Made by a program: the position numbers and the translations under genes. The notes beneath the pieces are model-generated. The model worked only from the letters and a program-made list of their open reading frames with translations, searched no databases and was not told the origin of the DNA. Shown here one piece after another: positions 55,069-64,000 of a stretch of DNA of 64,000 nt (positions are counted from its first letter, which is position 1; each line of letters opens with the position of its first letter). Source of the stretch: Manganibacter manganicus (lineage in GTDB: Bacteria > Pseudomonadota > Alphaproteobacteria > Rhizobiales > Rhizobiaceae); NCBI RefSeq assembly GCF_002075885.1, contig NZ_MDET01000003.1, positions 62,001 to 126,000 of the forward strand. Direction: 5' to 3'.

Positions 55069-56070
55069 TCAGGCCGCGCCGATGCGCAGCAGATCGTGGA
55101 AATGCACCACGCCGATCGGCTTGCCGGCCTCAGTCACCACCAACGCACTGATATTATGCTTGTTGATGAGCGCGATCGCAGCCCCGGCGAACATTGTCGG
55201 CTCGATGGTCTTGGGCGCGCGCGTCATGATCTCGTCCACTGTCGTGTCGGCAAGATTGCGGTTGAGATTGCGGGCCAGATCGCCATCGGTGACGATCCCG
55301 GCCAATCGGCCCTCATCGTCCACCACGCATACGCAGCCGACCTTCTTTTGCGACAGCGTCATCACCGCTTCCGGCATTCCCGTGCCAAGCCGCACCAGCG
55401 GAATCTGGTCGCCGACACGCATGATCTCGGAAATCCGCGTGAGATTTGCGCCAAGCTGGCCGCCGGGGTGGAAGGTGCGGAAATGATCCGGCGTGAAGCC
55501 CCTCGCCTCCAGCAGCGCGATCGCCAGCGCATCGCCCATCACCAGTTGCAGCAAGGTCGAGGTCGTCGGAGCCAGACCGTGTGGACAGGCCTCCGCCGCG
55601 CGCGGCAGAAGCAGCACCACATCCGCCTCGCGCGCCAGCGCGGAGGTTTCGCCTGCCGTGATGGCGATAAGCGGAATGGAGAAACGCCGGGAATAGGCGA
55701 TGATGCCCTTCAATTCCTGCGTCTCGCCCGACCATGACAGTGCGATAATAGCGTCGTCGCCGGCGATCATGCCCAAATCGCCGTGATTGGCTTCGGCTGG
55801 ATGCACGAAGAAGGCCGGCGTGCCGGTGGATGCCAGAGTCGCCGCGACCTTGGCGCCGATATGGCCGCTCTTGCCGACACCAGTGACGATGACCCGACCG
55901 CTGGTCGTGGACAGAAATTCGACCGCGCGTGCGAAAGGCTCGGCCAGGCCGCCTTCGAGCGCCGCCGCCAATGCCTCCACACCTGCCCGCTCCGTCTCCA
56001 GCGTACGCATCGCAGAGGCAATCGAAGCCTGGTGATCGGCCGGTATCTTGTTCAATATCTGAGCCCGCAT
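55069..56070 (-). CDS. kdsD: Arabinose-5-phosphate isomerase (KdsD/KpsF family)
   Basis: A 333-residue sugar-phosphate isomerase: SIS domain (about residues 35-180; GRVIVTGVGKSGHIGAKVAA, HPAEANHGDLGM, ALSWSGETQELKGII) and two CBS domains (about 205-330). It converts ribulose-5-P to arabinose-5-P for the Kdo of LPS. Key residues of the family (Lys in GVGKSG, His in HGDLG, His in TFHPGGQLG) are present. Start ATG 56070, divergent from the beta-barrel gene. Confidence 0.94.
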   Translation of the reverse strand: MRAQILNKIPADHQASIASAMRTLETERAGVEALAAALEGGLAEPFARAVEFLSTTSGRVIVTGVGKSGHIGAKVAATLASTGTPAFFVHPAEANHGDLGMIAGDDAIIALSWSGETQELKGIIAYSRRFSIPLIAITAGETSALAREADVVLLLPRAAEACPHGLAPTTSTLLQLVMGDALAIALLEARGFTPDHFRTFHPGGQLGANLTRISEIMRVGDQIPLVRLGTGMPEAVMTLSQKKVGCVCVVDDEGRLAGIVTDGDLARNLNRNLADTTVDEIMTRAPKTIEPTMFAGAAIALINKHNISALVVTEAGKPIGVVHFHDLLRIGAA

Positions 56071-56162
56071 GCACGACGCGTTAGCGCGTCGCCGCCGCTT
56101 TGTCCAACCCATTCGGAAAACCCGCGTCAAGGCGGTGTGGCGCATTCCGCTTCAACGCTCCA

Positions 56163-56170
56163 TTAACCAT
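56163..56170 (+). promoter_or_regulatory. TTAACCAT half site (CtrA-like) before the beta-barrel gene
   Basis: TTAACCAT, the half site bound by CtrA in Caulobacter, lies 52-59 nt before the beta-barrel gene start, in the divergent region with kdsD. Similar motifs precede the DUF882 gene and trhO. Function is inferred only. Confidence 0.3.
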
Positions 56171-56221
56171 CACGGTTTACGGTTCGGTAAGCATGGCGCG
56201 CGTGCGCCTCTTGGGGTGACA

Positions 56222-57982
56222 ATGCCGCGTTCCCGGCCCGAAACAAGGCGCTACCGCCGCAGCGAAGCGATCTCTGCGCTTTTGCTGGCCGGCAGTCTTT
56301 GCGCGTTGACAACAGTCGTCCCGGCGATGGCGCAAGATCTCGAATTGCGCGGCGAAGTCTCTGAATCGGCGATCCAGAACGACCAGCAGGCAAAGACACG
56401 GCGGCTCGCAGAGGCGCAAGCGGCATTGGCCGCCGCAGATGCCGGCAACAGCGGCCCGACCGGCTTGTCCTCCGCACCTTATCAACCCGCAAGCCCCGAC
56501 CCATTCGCCGACGACGATTCGACGGGTTCAATCTCCGGCTCCATTTTCGACGAAAGATCCGGCAATGCTGCCGGTGCCCCGGCAGTTACGAACCGGCGCA
56601 GCAAGTCCGGCAGCCGGGAAAAAATCATGGGGCAGGATCGGCAGGGCATCGATCAACCCGAACAAAAGAAGTCAAAGCCTACCAGCATCGACAGCCACGC
56701 GGACGGCGTCGCACGACTGGATAAGGACACGGAAACCACCGCCCTCAATCCGCGCGCCCTGACCGCGAACGCACAGGAACGTGAGCCGCTGGACCGGGGC
56801 GCCGAACGCGTGGAGGCCATCGAAGGGCACGACGCGAAGCCGGAGGACGACCCCTTCGCGCCCGTTGGCATCCGGCTCGGCTCCTTCGTACTGCGGCCGG
56901 CGATCGAGCAGGGCATTACCGCCACGTCGAACGCCGACTCCGCCCCGGATGGCCAGTCGGCGACACTTTCCGAAACGACACTACGTTTGAATGCGGCATC
57001 CGACTGGACGCGCCATTCCGCGATGGTCAACGGTTACGGCACCTTCCGCAAATCGCTTTCAGGCGAGGAACTGCACGACGCGACCGGCCGCATCGAGGGG
57101 CAACTCGATCTCGATCTCGGCAATGAATGGCGTGCCATCGGCAAACTCGGTTATGAAACGGCGCCGGAATCCGCTTCTTCTCCGGTGGTCATTCAGGGCA
57201 CACTCTCCCAACCGCAACGTCAGACGTTTGACGGCAGCCTCGGCATTGAAAAGCACCTCGGCAAATTGAGGTTCGGCCTCACCGGCGCCGCCGAGCATGA
57301 CAGTTATGGCGACGCCGACCTGTCATCCGGTGGAACGATCTCGCAGAAGGATCGCGACTCCACGCTTTACACCGCAACTCTACGCGGCGGTTATGAAATC
57401 TCTCCGGCGCTGATGCCCTTTGTCGAGGCTGAACTCGGTCACCGGGCGTACAACCAGCGTATCGACCAGAGCGGCTTCGAACGCTCCTCCAATCGAATTG
57501 GTTTGCGCACCGGCCTGAAACTCGATTTCGGCGAGAAACTCGGCGGCGAGTTTTCGGCCGGCTGGATCAGGGAAACTTTCGATGACGACCGGCTGGGATC
57601 GATTTCCGCTCCGACGCTGGCCGCGGAACTGAAATGGTCGCCCGAGCGCGGCACGGTCGTCGGATTGCGTGGAACGACCACGCTCGAAGATACGACCACC
57701 GCAGGCGAAAGCGGCTCGGTGCTTTATTCGAGCCGCCTGACTGCCGAACGGCAAATTCGTGCCAATCTGACGGCCGAAGCGGCACTCGGTCTGGACTGGC
57801 GCGACTACAGCGGCACAAATGGCCACGATCTCATCTGGAGCGCCGAAGCCGGCCTGACCTGGTGGATGAACCGCTATGCCGGCATTCGCACCCGCCTACG
57901 CCACGAATCCGTGACATCGAACCTGCCGGGTCGTGACAGCCACACTAACAGCGTCTATCTCGGCCTGATCCTGCAACGCTGA
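56222..57982 (+). CDS. Outer-membrane beta-barrel protein (BBP2-like)
   Basis: A 586-residue exported protein. A twin-Arg-rich basic start and signal peptide (about 1-38, ending VVPAMAQ) lead to a charged, low-complexity region (about 40-240) and a beta-barrel (about 245-586) of alternating strands (LRLNAASDWTRHSAMVNGYG, LTAERQIRANLTAEAALGLD) ending NSVYLGLILQR. It resembles the putative beta-barrel porin 2 family, which includes polysaccharide export barrels. Start ATG 56222 with GGGG 6 nt upstream. Confidence 0.85.
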   Translation: MPRSRPETRRYRRSEAISALLLAGSLCALTTVVPAMAQDLELRGEVSESAIQNDQQAKTRRLAEAQAALAAADAGNSGPTGLSSAPYQPASPDPFADDDSTGSISGSIFDERSGNAAGAPAVTNRRSKSGSREKIMGQDRQGIDQPEQKKSKPTSIDSHADGVARLDKDTETTALNPRALTANAQEREPLDRGAERVEAIEGHDAKPEDDPFAPVGIRLGSFVLRPAIEQGITATSNADSAPDGQSATLSETTLRLNAASDWTRHSAMVNGYGTFRKSLSGEELHDATGRIEGQLDLDLGNEWRAIGKLGYETAPESASSPVVIQGTLSQPQRQTFDGSLGIEKHLGKLRFGLTGAAEHDSYGDADLSSGGTISQKDRDSTLYTATLRGGYEISPALMPFVEAELGHRAYNQRIDQSGFERSSNRIGLRTGLKLDFGEKLGGEFSAGWIRETFDDDRLGSISAPTLAAELKWSPERGTVVGLRGTTTLEDTTTAGESGSVLYSSRLTAERQIRANLTAEAALGLDWRDYSGTNGHDLIWSAEAGLTWWMNRYAGIRTRLRHESVTSNLPGRDSHTNSVYLGLILQR

Positions 57983-58015
57983 GCATAGGGCCGAAAATTG
58001 GGCACGCGGCGGCTC

Positions 58016-58921
58016 TTATTGGGCGGCCACGGAGGACGCGACGGGCTTCAATTCATCGAGCAGGGTGCGGATCATGCTCGCCATGCTCGCGTTCATCGTG
58101 TTGCGGCTGAGCGCGAAAGCGACATTGGCTTCGACGAAGCCCTCCGGCGAGCCGCAGTCGAACGTGCGGCCATGATAGTGATAGCCATAGAATGGGCGCT
58201 GCTTCTCAAGCTTGAGCATGGCGTCGGTGAGTTGGATCTCGTTGCCGGCGCCGCGTTCCTGACCTTCGAGGATAGCGAATATTTCGGGCTGCAGAATATA
58301 GCGTCCATTGATGTAGAGATTGGACGGCGCCGTGCCGGGCTTGGGCTTTTCCACCATGCCGGTAATCGCAAAACCGCTATGGACATCGGCGCCTTTGCCG
58401 ACAATGCCGTATTTATGCGTTTCGGACGGATCGCATTCCTCGACGGCGATGATACTGCCGCCGGTCCGTTCGTAGAGCGACACCATGTCCTTCATGCAAC
58501 CATGCTGCGGCAACGTGATCATGTCGGGCAAAAGCAGGGCGAAAGGCTCGTCCCCAACCAGTTCGCGGGCGCACCATACCGCGTGGCCAAGGCCAAGCGG
58601 CTCTTGCTGGCGTGTGAAGCTTGTTTGTCCGGCCTTCGGCTGCAACTGGTCCAGTTTCGCCAGTTGCTCGTCCTTGCCACGACGCGCCAGCGTATGATTC
58701 AGTTCGAACTGGATATCGAAATGATCCTCAATGACGCCCTTGTTGCGTCCGGTGACGAAGATGAAATGCTCGATTCCCGCTTCGCGTGCCTCGTCCACCA
58801 CATACTGGATGACCGGGCGGTCGACCACCGTCAGCATTTCCTTCGGAATGGCCTTGGTCGCCGGAAGGAAACGAGTGCCCAGCCCCGCAACGGGAAAAAC
58901 AGCCTTTCGAACTTTTTTCAT
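58016..58921 (-). CDS. galU: UTP-glucose-1-phosphate uridylyltransferase
   Basis: A 301-residue enzyme making UDP-glucose for glucans, LPS and exopolysaccharide. Signatures are [65 protein letters not shown] and the C-terminal [21 protein letters not shown] chose ATG 58921, with AAGG 5 nt upstream; ATG 58936 would add five residues. It is convergent with the beta-barrel gene. Confidence 0.96.
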   Translation of the reverse strand: MKKVRKAVFPVAGLGTRFLPATKAIPKEMLTVVDRPVIQYVVDEAREAGIEHFIFVTGRNKGVIEDHFDIQFELNHTLARRGKDEQLAKLDQLQPKAGQTSFTRQQEPLGLGHAVWCARELVGDEPFALLLPDMITLPQHGCMKDMVSLYERTGGSIIAVEECDPSETHKYGIVGKGADVHSGFAITGMVEKPKPGTAPSNLYINGRYILQPEIFAILEGQERGAGNEIQLTDAMLKLEKQRPFYGYHYHGRTFDCGSPEGFVEANVAFALSRNTMNASMASMIRTLLDELKPVASSVAAQ

Positions 58922-59172
58922 GCCTGCCTTATCCATTTTTACATAATCCGCGGGAACCCTCCCCCACACGATCCGACTTTTTCACGCCATTGTCATGCCC
59001 GAATTGAGGAATCCTGAAAACGTCGGCAAAGCCCGCTCGCAGCCTCCATCTGCGGCCCTCACGGCGACTTGAAATGAAATACCGATTTTCGTTCCCGGCG
59101 CGGTCTATGGTAAACTAAATCCTAACCCAGTTCGGTGATGATACTTGTTCTGTCATGATCAAGGAGGGAAAG
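58922..59172. promoter_or_regulatory. Divergent region, galU / mltB-like gene
   Basis: About 250 nt carrying the promoters of galU (reading left) and of the transglycosylase gene (reading right). The right part, gaaataccgattttcg and ggtaaactaaatcctaaccc (59071-59130), is the most AT-rich. I cannot fix promoter boxes. AAGGAGG at 59161-59167 is the ribosome site of the right-hand gene. Confidence 0.4.
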
Positions 59173-60405
59173 ATGCCCGCTCGCACCGCCGCAAAACGTC
59201 TGGCTCGCATGGCGACGGTTGCAGGTCTGTCCATGGCGCTGCTGATGCCGGCTGGCACAGCCTTTGCCGATGCCGGCTTCCGCCACTGGGTCAAAAGTTT
59301 CCGTGCCACTGCCGTCAGCCACGGCGTTTCAGGGCGGGTGTACGACGCGGCCTTCCGCAATATCACCGACATCGATCCTGTCGTTCTGGAAAAAGCCAGG
59401 TATCAGCCCGAATTCACGGCGCCCGCCTGGGATTATTTCGACAATCGCGTGCAGGAGCATTCGATTGCCGTCGGCCGCGAGATGGCGCGCAAATGGAAAC
59501 CCTGGCTGGACCGGATCGAACGGCGTTTCGGCGTGGATCGCTATGTGCTGCTCGCCATCTGGTCGATGGAATCCAATTACGGCGAGATCCTCAAACGCGA
59601 CGATGTGATGCGCAATGTCGTACGCTCGCTGGCCACGTTGGGCTATGCCGACAAACGCCGCTCCAAATTCGCGCGCACCCAGTTGATCGCGGCGCTGAAA
59701 ATCCTGCAACGCGGCGATATCGACGAAAGCCATCTTTCCGGCTCGTGGGCCGGCGCCATGGGCCACACGCAGTTCATCCCCACCAGCTACCAGGCCTATG
59801 CCGTCGACATGGATGGCAATGGCCGCCGCGACATCTGGAATTCGGTGCCCGACGCCTTGGCAACGGCCGCCAATCTGCTGCAGAAGAATGGTTGGCGCAC
59901 CGGCGAAACCTGGGGTTACGAGGTGACGCTTCCAGCGGGCCGGAAATTCCCCGCGGGGTCGATGTCTTTGGCCAAATGGGAATCGATCGGCGTCGTGCGC
60001 GCACGCGACAAGCCGTATCCCGATCGTTCGATGAACGCGGAACTCAAGGTTCCGGACGGCCGCAAGGGTCCCGCTTTCCTGATGACGAAGAATTTCTTTG
60101 TTATCAAGCGTTACAACAACGCCGACAAATACGCCATTGCCGTCGGTCTTCTCGCCGACGCGATTGCCGGCTATGGCGGACTGGTGAACGATTGGAACAG
60201 GCCGTTCACCAAGCTGTCCTTCGAACAAAAACAGGAATTGCAGCAGCGGCTTTCCGCGCGCGGCTATTATGACGGCAAGTTCGACGGCAAGATCGGCCAG
60301 GCTTCCAAGGCCGCGATCGTATCGTTCCAGGCGAAAGCCGGGCTGCCGCAAGACGGCCATCCAAGCATGGAAGTGCTCGAATCGCTGCGGCAGACGGCAA
60401 GATAA
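59173..60405 (+). CDS. Lytic murein transglycosylase, MltB type
   Basis: A 410-residue periplasmic enzyme that cleaves peptidoglycan glycan strands. The signal peptide is about residues 1-32 (ending AGTAFA). The SLT_2 domain (about 38-330) has LLAIWSMESNYGEIL with the catalytic Glu, and GSWAGAMGHTQFIPTSYQAY. The C-terminal PG_binding_1 domain (about 345-405) has LQQRLSARGYYDGKFDGKIG. The start ATG 59173 is set by AAGGAGG 5 nt upstream; an ATG at 59155 precedes that site. Confidence 0.95.
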   Translation: MPARTAAKRLARMATVAGLSMALLMPAGTAFADAGFRHWVKSFRATAVSHGVSGRVYDAAFRNITDIDPVVLEKARYQPEFTAPAWDYFDNRVQEHSIAVGREMARKWKPWLDRIERRFGVDRYVLLAIWSMESNYGEILKRDDVMRNVVRSLATLGYADKRRSKFARTQLIAALKILQRGDIDESHLSGSWAGAMGHTQFIPTSYQAYAVDMDGNGRRDIWNSVPDALATAANLLQKNGWRTGETWGYEVTLPAGRKFPAGSMSLAKWESIGVVRARDKPYPDRSMNAELKVPDGRKGPAFLMTKNFFVIKRYNNADKYAIAVGLLADAIAGYGGLVNDWNRPFTKLSFEQKQELQQRLSARGYYDGKFDGKIGQASKAAIVSFQAKAGLPQDGHPSMEVLESLRQTAR

Positions 60406-60438
60406 GACTGAGCCTGGTCGCCCGTGTAGGAAACGGCA

Positions 60439-61656
60439 ATGCACTGGTCGGCGCGTATCCTGAAGATCATGCCGCAAGCACCGGCCCTGTTGTTGGCGGC
60501 GGCAATGGCGCTGGTTGCCGTTCTTGCCGTGCAAGCGCCCGCCCAGGCGCAGGAGCGGCGTCATTGGTCATTACGCGATCTGTTCTTTCCGCGGCGCGAG
60601 GAGCGAGTTCGCCCCCCGGCCGATGCGTTCCCGCCGCGCCCGAAGGTGCGCAAGCCGCGCCGCTTCGCGCCGGCCGAAACCGCCGAGCCCGAGACGCCCG
60701 CAGTGGAAAAGGCGCCCGACGCCCGCACGGTGCTTGTGGTCGGTGACTTCATGGCGGGCGGCTTGGCAGAGGGCCTGCAAGACATCTTTGCCGACAACCC
60801 GTCTGTCAGGATCGTGGATCGCACCAAAGGGTCCTCAGGCTTCGTCCGTGATGACTTCTACGATTGGCCGAAGGAGATCGGGCCGCTTATCCAGCAGGAA
60901 AAGCCGGCCGTCGTCGCGGTCATGATCGGCTCCAACGATCGGCAGTCGCTGAGCGTGGATGGCACGCGGGAATCACCGCGTTCCGATGCCTGGACAACGG
61001 CCTACAAGGTTCGCATCGCTTCATTCGGCAAGATCGTCCACGACAGCAAGGTTCCGCTTCTTTGGATCGGCATGCCATCGTTCAAGCCCGGCACGATGAC
61101 TGCCGATATGCTGGCCTTCAACGACCTCTATCGTTCGGCCGCCGAAGCGGTTGGCGGCGAGTTCGTGGACATATGGGACGGCTTCGTTGATGAGAATGGC
61201 GCCTTCGTCTTCAATGGCCCTGACGTCAATGGCCAGTCGGCGCGCTTGCGCGGCGACGATGGCATCAACATGACGAAAGCAGGCAAACGCAAGGTCGCCT
61301 TTTATGCGGAAAAGCCGCTCCTCAAGCTTCTCGGTTTAGGCGGCGGCCCGGATGCGGCTCCCGCGTCGCCAGTCGATTCCCTCTCTCCCGTCCCCGGCGC
61401 AGCGGCTTCGACAGGCCGTACGCCACCTATGTTGCTGGACGATCCGAAACTGGACGGAGACACCACCCTGCTCGGCAGTGCGCCCCAATCAATTCTCAAA
61501 TCCGATTCCGCGGCAGACAGGCTTGTTACGGACGGAATTGTTCCGTCGGCCCCGCCCGGTCGGGCCGATCATTTCGATATCTCAGAGAAACCCGCCGTTG
61601 CGAACCCCGATGCCGAGACCACAACTCCGCCCACAGTACCGGCGCCGGTCCACTGA
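60439..61656 (+). CDS. DUF459 SGNH-hydrolase-like exported protein
   Basis: A 405-residue protein with a signal peptide (about 15-36, LLLAAAMALVAVLAVQAPAQ), a basic Pro-rich linker, and a DUF459 domain (about 95-300): VLVVGDFMAGGLAEGLQDIF, VAVMIGSNDRQSL and VSTM-free ending region GDDGINMTKAGKRKVAFYAE. The usual nucleophile loop GDS reads GDF here. The C-terminus is Ser/Pro-rich. Relatives are SGNH/GDSL esterases of the envelope. It follows the transglycosylase by 33 nt and may share its transcript. Confidence 0.87.
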   Translation: MHWSARILKIMPQAPALLLAAAMALVAVLAVQAPAQAQERRHWSLRDLFFPRREERVRPPADAFPPRPKVRKPRRFAPAETAEPETPAVEKAPDARTVLVVGDFMAGGLAEGLQDIFADNPSVRIVDRTKGSSGFVRDDFYDWPKEIGPLIQQEKPAVVAVMIGSNDRQSLSVDGTRESPRSDAWTTAYKVRIASFGKIVHDSKVPLLWIGMPSFKPGTMTADMLAFNDLYRSAAEAVGGEFVDIWDGFVDENGAFVFNGPDVNGQSARLRGDDGINMTKAGKRKVAFYAEKPLLKLLGLGGGPDAAPASPVDSLSPVPGAAASTGRTPPMLLDDPKLDGDTTLLGSAPQSILKSDSAADRLVTDGIVPSAPPGRADHFDISEKPAVANPDAETTTPPTVPAPVH

Positions 61657-61662
61657 ACAAAC

Positions 61663-63117
61663 TCAGCGCGGCAACACTGTCGCGCCCATCAGGGCCTTGT
61701 CGATGGCGTGAGCCGCTTGCCGCCCCTCGCGAATAGCCCACACGACAAGCGACTGGCCCCGTCGCGCGTCTCCGGCTGCATAAAGCTTGTCAACGCTGGT
61801 GCGATACTCGCGATCGTTAGCCGTTACATTTCTGGAACGGCGTGCATCCGCGGTAAACTCCAGCCGTTCGCCGAGTTCGCTTTTCACACCCGCTTCAAAC
61901 GGCCCGGCAAAGCCGATGGCGATGAAGGCAAGATCGGCACGAATGACGAACTCGGTGCCCGGAACCGGTTTGCGCTTATCGTCCACCTCGCAGCATTTGA
62001 CCCCGGTAAGTTGGCCGTCTTCGCCAATGAACTCCAGAGTCGCCACCTGGAATTCGCGTTCCGCGCCTTCGGCCTGGCTGGATGAGGTGCGCATCTTGGT
62101 AGCCCAATAGGGCCAGACGGCAAGCTTGTCTTCCTTTTCCGGCGGCTGCGGACGGATGTCGAGTTGGGTGACACGCACGGCGCCCTGACGAAACGCGGTG
62201 CCGACACAGTCAGACGCGGTGTCGCCGCCGCCGACGACGACGACGTGCTGGCCGCCGGCAAGGATAGGCTCCGAAGCCCAGGCGGCGGACTGGATGTCCT
62301 CACCGCCAATGCGCCGGTTTTGCTGCACAAGGTAAGGCATGGCGTCATGCACGCCGTCCAGACCGTCGCCGGGAATGCCGGCTGCGCGCGGCGTTTCCGA
62401 CCCGCCGCAATAGAGCACCGCGTCATAGTCGGCGAGCAAGTCTTCCACCTTCTTGTCGGCGCCGATATTGACGCCGCAGAAGAAGGTCACGCCCTCGCCC
62501 TGCATCTGCTCGATACGGCGGTCAATGAAATGCTTCTCGATCTTGAAGTCGGGAATACCGTAGCGCATCAGCCCGCCGGGGCGGCTTTCGCGCTCATAGA
62601 CATGCACCTCATGTCCGGTGCGGCCTAGCTGTTGGGCAGCCGCCATGCCGGAAGGGCCGGACCCGATGATGGCGACGCGCTTGCCGGTATGGGTTTGCGC
62701 CGGATAGGGCCGGATATAGCCCGTCTCATAGGCCTTGTCGGCCAGCGCCTGCTCGATCGTCTTGATCGCAACCGGAATATCCTCGAGGTTAAGCGTGCAG
62801 GCTTCCTCGCAAGGCGCGGGGCAGATACGCCCGGTAAATTCAGGGAAATTATTGGTTGAGTGCAGATTGGCGATCGCCGTGTCCCAATCGCCGCGATAGG
62901 CGAGGTCGTTCCAGTCGGGGATCTGGTTGTTGACCGGACAGCCGGTCGGGCCGTGACAGTACGGAACGCCGCAATCCATGCAGCGTGCGGCCTGCTTCTC
63001 GACCTCCTTGTCCGACATCGGCAGGGTGAATTCGCGAAAATGCCGAATGCGGTCGGATGCCGGCTGATACTTGTGCACCTGCCGGTCGATCTCGAGAAAA
63101 CCTGTTACCTTACCCAT
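61663..63117 (-). CDS. gltD: Glutamate synthase small subunit
   Basis: A 484-residue NADPH-dependent FAD protein feeding electrons to GltB for glutamate synthesis. The N-terminal Fe-S cysteines are in CMDCGVPYCHGPTGCPVNNQ and CPAPCEEACTLN. The FAD-binding motif is IIGSGPSGMAAAQQLG, the NADPH site is VVGGGDTASDCVGTA, and the end is YAAGDARRGQSLVVWAIREG. Its ATG is 9 nt after the gltB stop, so gltB-gltD form an operon. Confidence 0.97.
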   Translation of the reverse strand: MGKVTGFLEIDRQVHKYQPASDRIRHFREFTLPMSDKEVEKQAARCMDCGVPYCHGPTGCPVNNQIPDWNDLAYRGDWDTAIANLHSTNNFPEFTGRICPAPCEEACTLNLEDIPVAIKTIEQALADKAYETGYIRPYPAQTHTGKRVAIIGSGPSGMAAAQQLGRTGHEVHVYERESRPGGLMRYGIPDFKIEKHFIDRRIEQMQGEGVTFFCGVNIGADKKVEDLLADYDAVLYCGGSETPRAAGIPGDGLDGVHDAMPYLVQQNRRIGGEDIQSAAWASEPILAGGQHVVVVGGGDTASDCVGTAFRQGAVRVTQLDIRPQPPEKEDKLAVWPYWATKMRTSSSQAEGAEREFQVATLEFIGEDGQLTGVKCCEVDDKRKPVPGTEFVIRADLAFIAIGFAGPFEAGVKSELGERLEFTADARRSRNVTANDREYRTSVDKLYAAGDARRGQSLVVWAIREGRQAAHAIDKALMGATVLPR

Positions 63118-63126
63118 CGTTCGGTC

Positions 63127-64000
63127 CTATTCCGCCGCTACATTCATGCGCAGGCGTTCCATCTCCTGCAACGCGCGCCGATATTCGACCGGCATGACCT
63201 TGCGGAATTTCGGGCGATAGCCTGCCCAGTTATCGAGGATTTCCCTGGCCCGCTTCGAGCCGGTGTAGTGCGCATGGTTCGAGATCAACTGATAGAGCCG
63301 CTCTTCGTCATGGCTGCTCATGTCGCCCGACACGTCAACGCGGCCCTTATGATCGATATCGCCGCCATGATGGAGCAGTTTCTCCATCAGATCGTCCTCT
63401 TCCGGCACGGGCTCCAATTCAACCATCGCCATATTGCAGCGCATGGCGAAATCGCCTTCCTCGTCCAGCACATACGCCACGCCGCCCGACATGCCGGCGG
63501 CAAAGTTACGCCCCGTCTTGCCGATGACGACGACAACGCCGCCGGTCATATACTCGCAGCCATGATCGCCAACGCCCTCGACAACCGTCACCGCGCCGGA
63601 GTTGCGCACGGCGAAGCGCTCGCCCGCAACGCCGCTGAAATAGGCTTCGCCCTCGATGGCGCCGTAGAGAACCGTATTGCCGACGATGATGGATTCTTCC
63701 GCCACGATCCGGGAGGCATCATGCGGACGCACAACGAGCCGGCCGCCGGACAAGCCCTTGCCAACATAGTCGTTGCCGTCACCGATCAGTTCAAACGAAA
63801 TGCCGCGCGCCAGGAACGCACCGAAGGACTGACCGGCCGTGCCTGTCAGCTTCACGCTGATCGTATCCTCGCGCAGCCCCTTGTGCTTGAAACGCTTGGC
63901 GACCTCTCCCGACAGCATGGCGCCGACCGACCGATCGACATTGCGGATTTCCGTCTCGATCGCCACCTTCTGGCGCGCTTCGAGCGCCGGCATTGCCTGC
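63127..64000 (-). CDS. gltB: Glutamate synthase large subunit, C-terminal part
   Basis: The last 290 residues or so of GltB; the frame continues past the right edge. This is the GXGXG beta-helix domain: [54 protein letters not shown] and [20 protein letters not shown]. GltB is about 1,550 residues in full and turns glutamine and 2-oxoglutarate into two glutamates. gltD follows after 9 nt. Confidence 0.97.
   Translation of the reverse strand, partial: QAMPALEARQKVAIETEIRNVDRSVGAMLSGEVAKRFKHKGLREDTISVKLTGTAGQSFGAFLARGISFELIGDGNDYVGKGLSGGRLVVRPHDASRIVAEESIIVGNTVLYGAIEGEAYFSGVAGERFAVRNSGAVTVVEGVGDHGCEYMTGGVVVVIGKTGRNFAAGMSGGVAYVLDEEGDFAMRCNMAMVELEPVPEEDDLMEKLLHHGGDIDHKGRVDVSGDMSSHDEERLYQLISNHAHYTGSKRAREILDNWAGYRPKFRKVMPVEYRRALQEMERLRMNVAAE

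Overview
This window looks like a chromosome or chromid segment from an alphaproteobacterium of the order Hyphomicrobiales (Rhizobiales), close to Brucella/Ochrobactrum or Phyllobacteriaceae/Mesorhizobium. The grounds are high GC, a flagellar gene order fliF-motB-motC-fliK-ftcR-flgE-flgK-flgL-flaF-flbT-flgD-fliQ-flhA-fliR as known from Brucella, an Omp10-type lipoprotein, homospermidine synthase, DUF882 and DUF459 envelope proteins, and intergenic palindromic repeats typical of this order.

Region 1 (1-25193) is a flagellar cluster, almost all on the + strand. It holds the 3' end of motE, flgH, fliL, fliP, one short flagellin with its own terminator, fliF, a FliH-like protein, motB, motC, the hook-length protein FliK/MotD, a secreted lytic transglycosylase overlapping fliK, the regulator ftcR, hook and hook-junction genes (flgE, flgK, flgL), the flagellin regulators flaF and flbT, flgD and fliQ. 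Two non-flagellar genes follow, an MFS transporter with a C-terminal extra domain and a divergent ClC protein on the opposite strand. The flagellar run then resumes with flhA, fliR, a coiled-coil FliJ-like candidate, a rod-binding FlgJ-like protein, a FlgN-like chaperone and a membrane-anchored protein that resembles FliL. Together they cover export gate, MS ring, stator, hook and filament.

Region 2 (25249-38550) is metabolic and transport DNA: an SCP2 protein, a GNAT, an ornithine/lysine decarboxylase preceded by a structured speF-type leader RNA that also contains a short ORF, a LysR regulator, DUF1007 plus a NicO nickel/cobalt transporter, a DenD-like dehydrogenase, a CDF zinc exporter, a second GNAT, an aminotransferase, an SDR, TrhO, a phage-lysin-like muramidase and KDPG aldolase.

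Region 3 (about 38551-41450) is accessory: a large imperfect inverted repeat, a small membrane protein, and a distinctly AT-rich stretch whose only clear gene encodes an AIPR (abortive phage infection) protein with a nuclease-like N-terminus.

Region 4 (41453-64000) returns to core genes: an SH3 protein, DUF882, a sigma-54 response regulator, oligoendopeptidase, pabB and pabC-like genes, a DUF3445 haem protein, homospermidine synthase, Omp10, ferrochelatase, an SPFH/NfeD pair, KdsD-type isomerase, a beta-barrel protein, GalU, an MltB-like transglycosylase, a DUF459 hydrolase, gltD and the 3' part of gltB. Ornithine decarboxylase and homospermidine synthase, about 23 kb apart, together give the ornithine-putrescine-homospermidine route typical of rhizobia. 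I saw no tRNA, rRNA, CRISPR array, insertion sequence or integrase.
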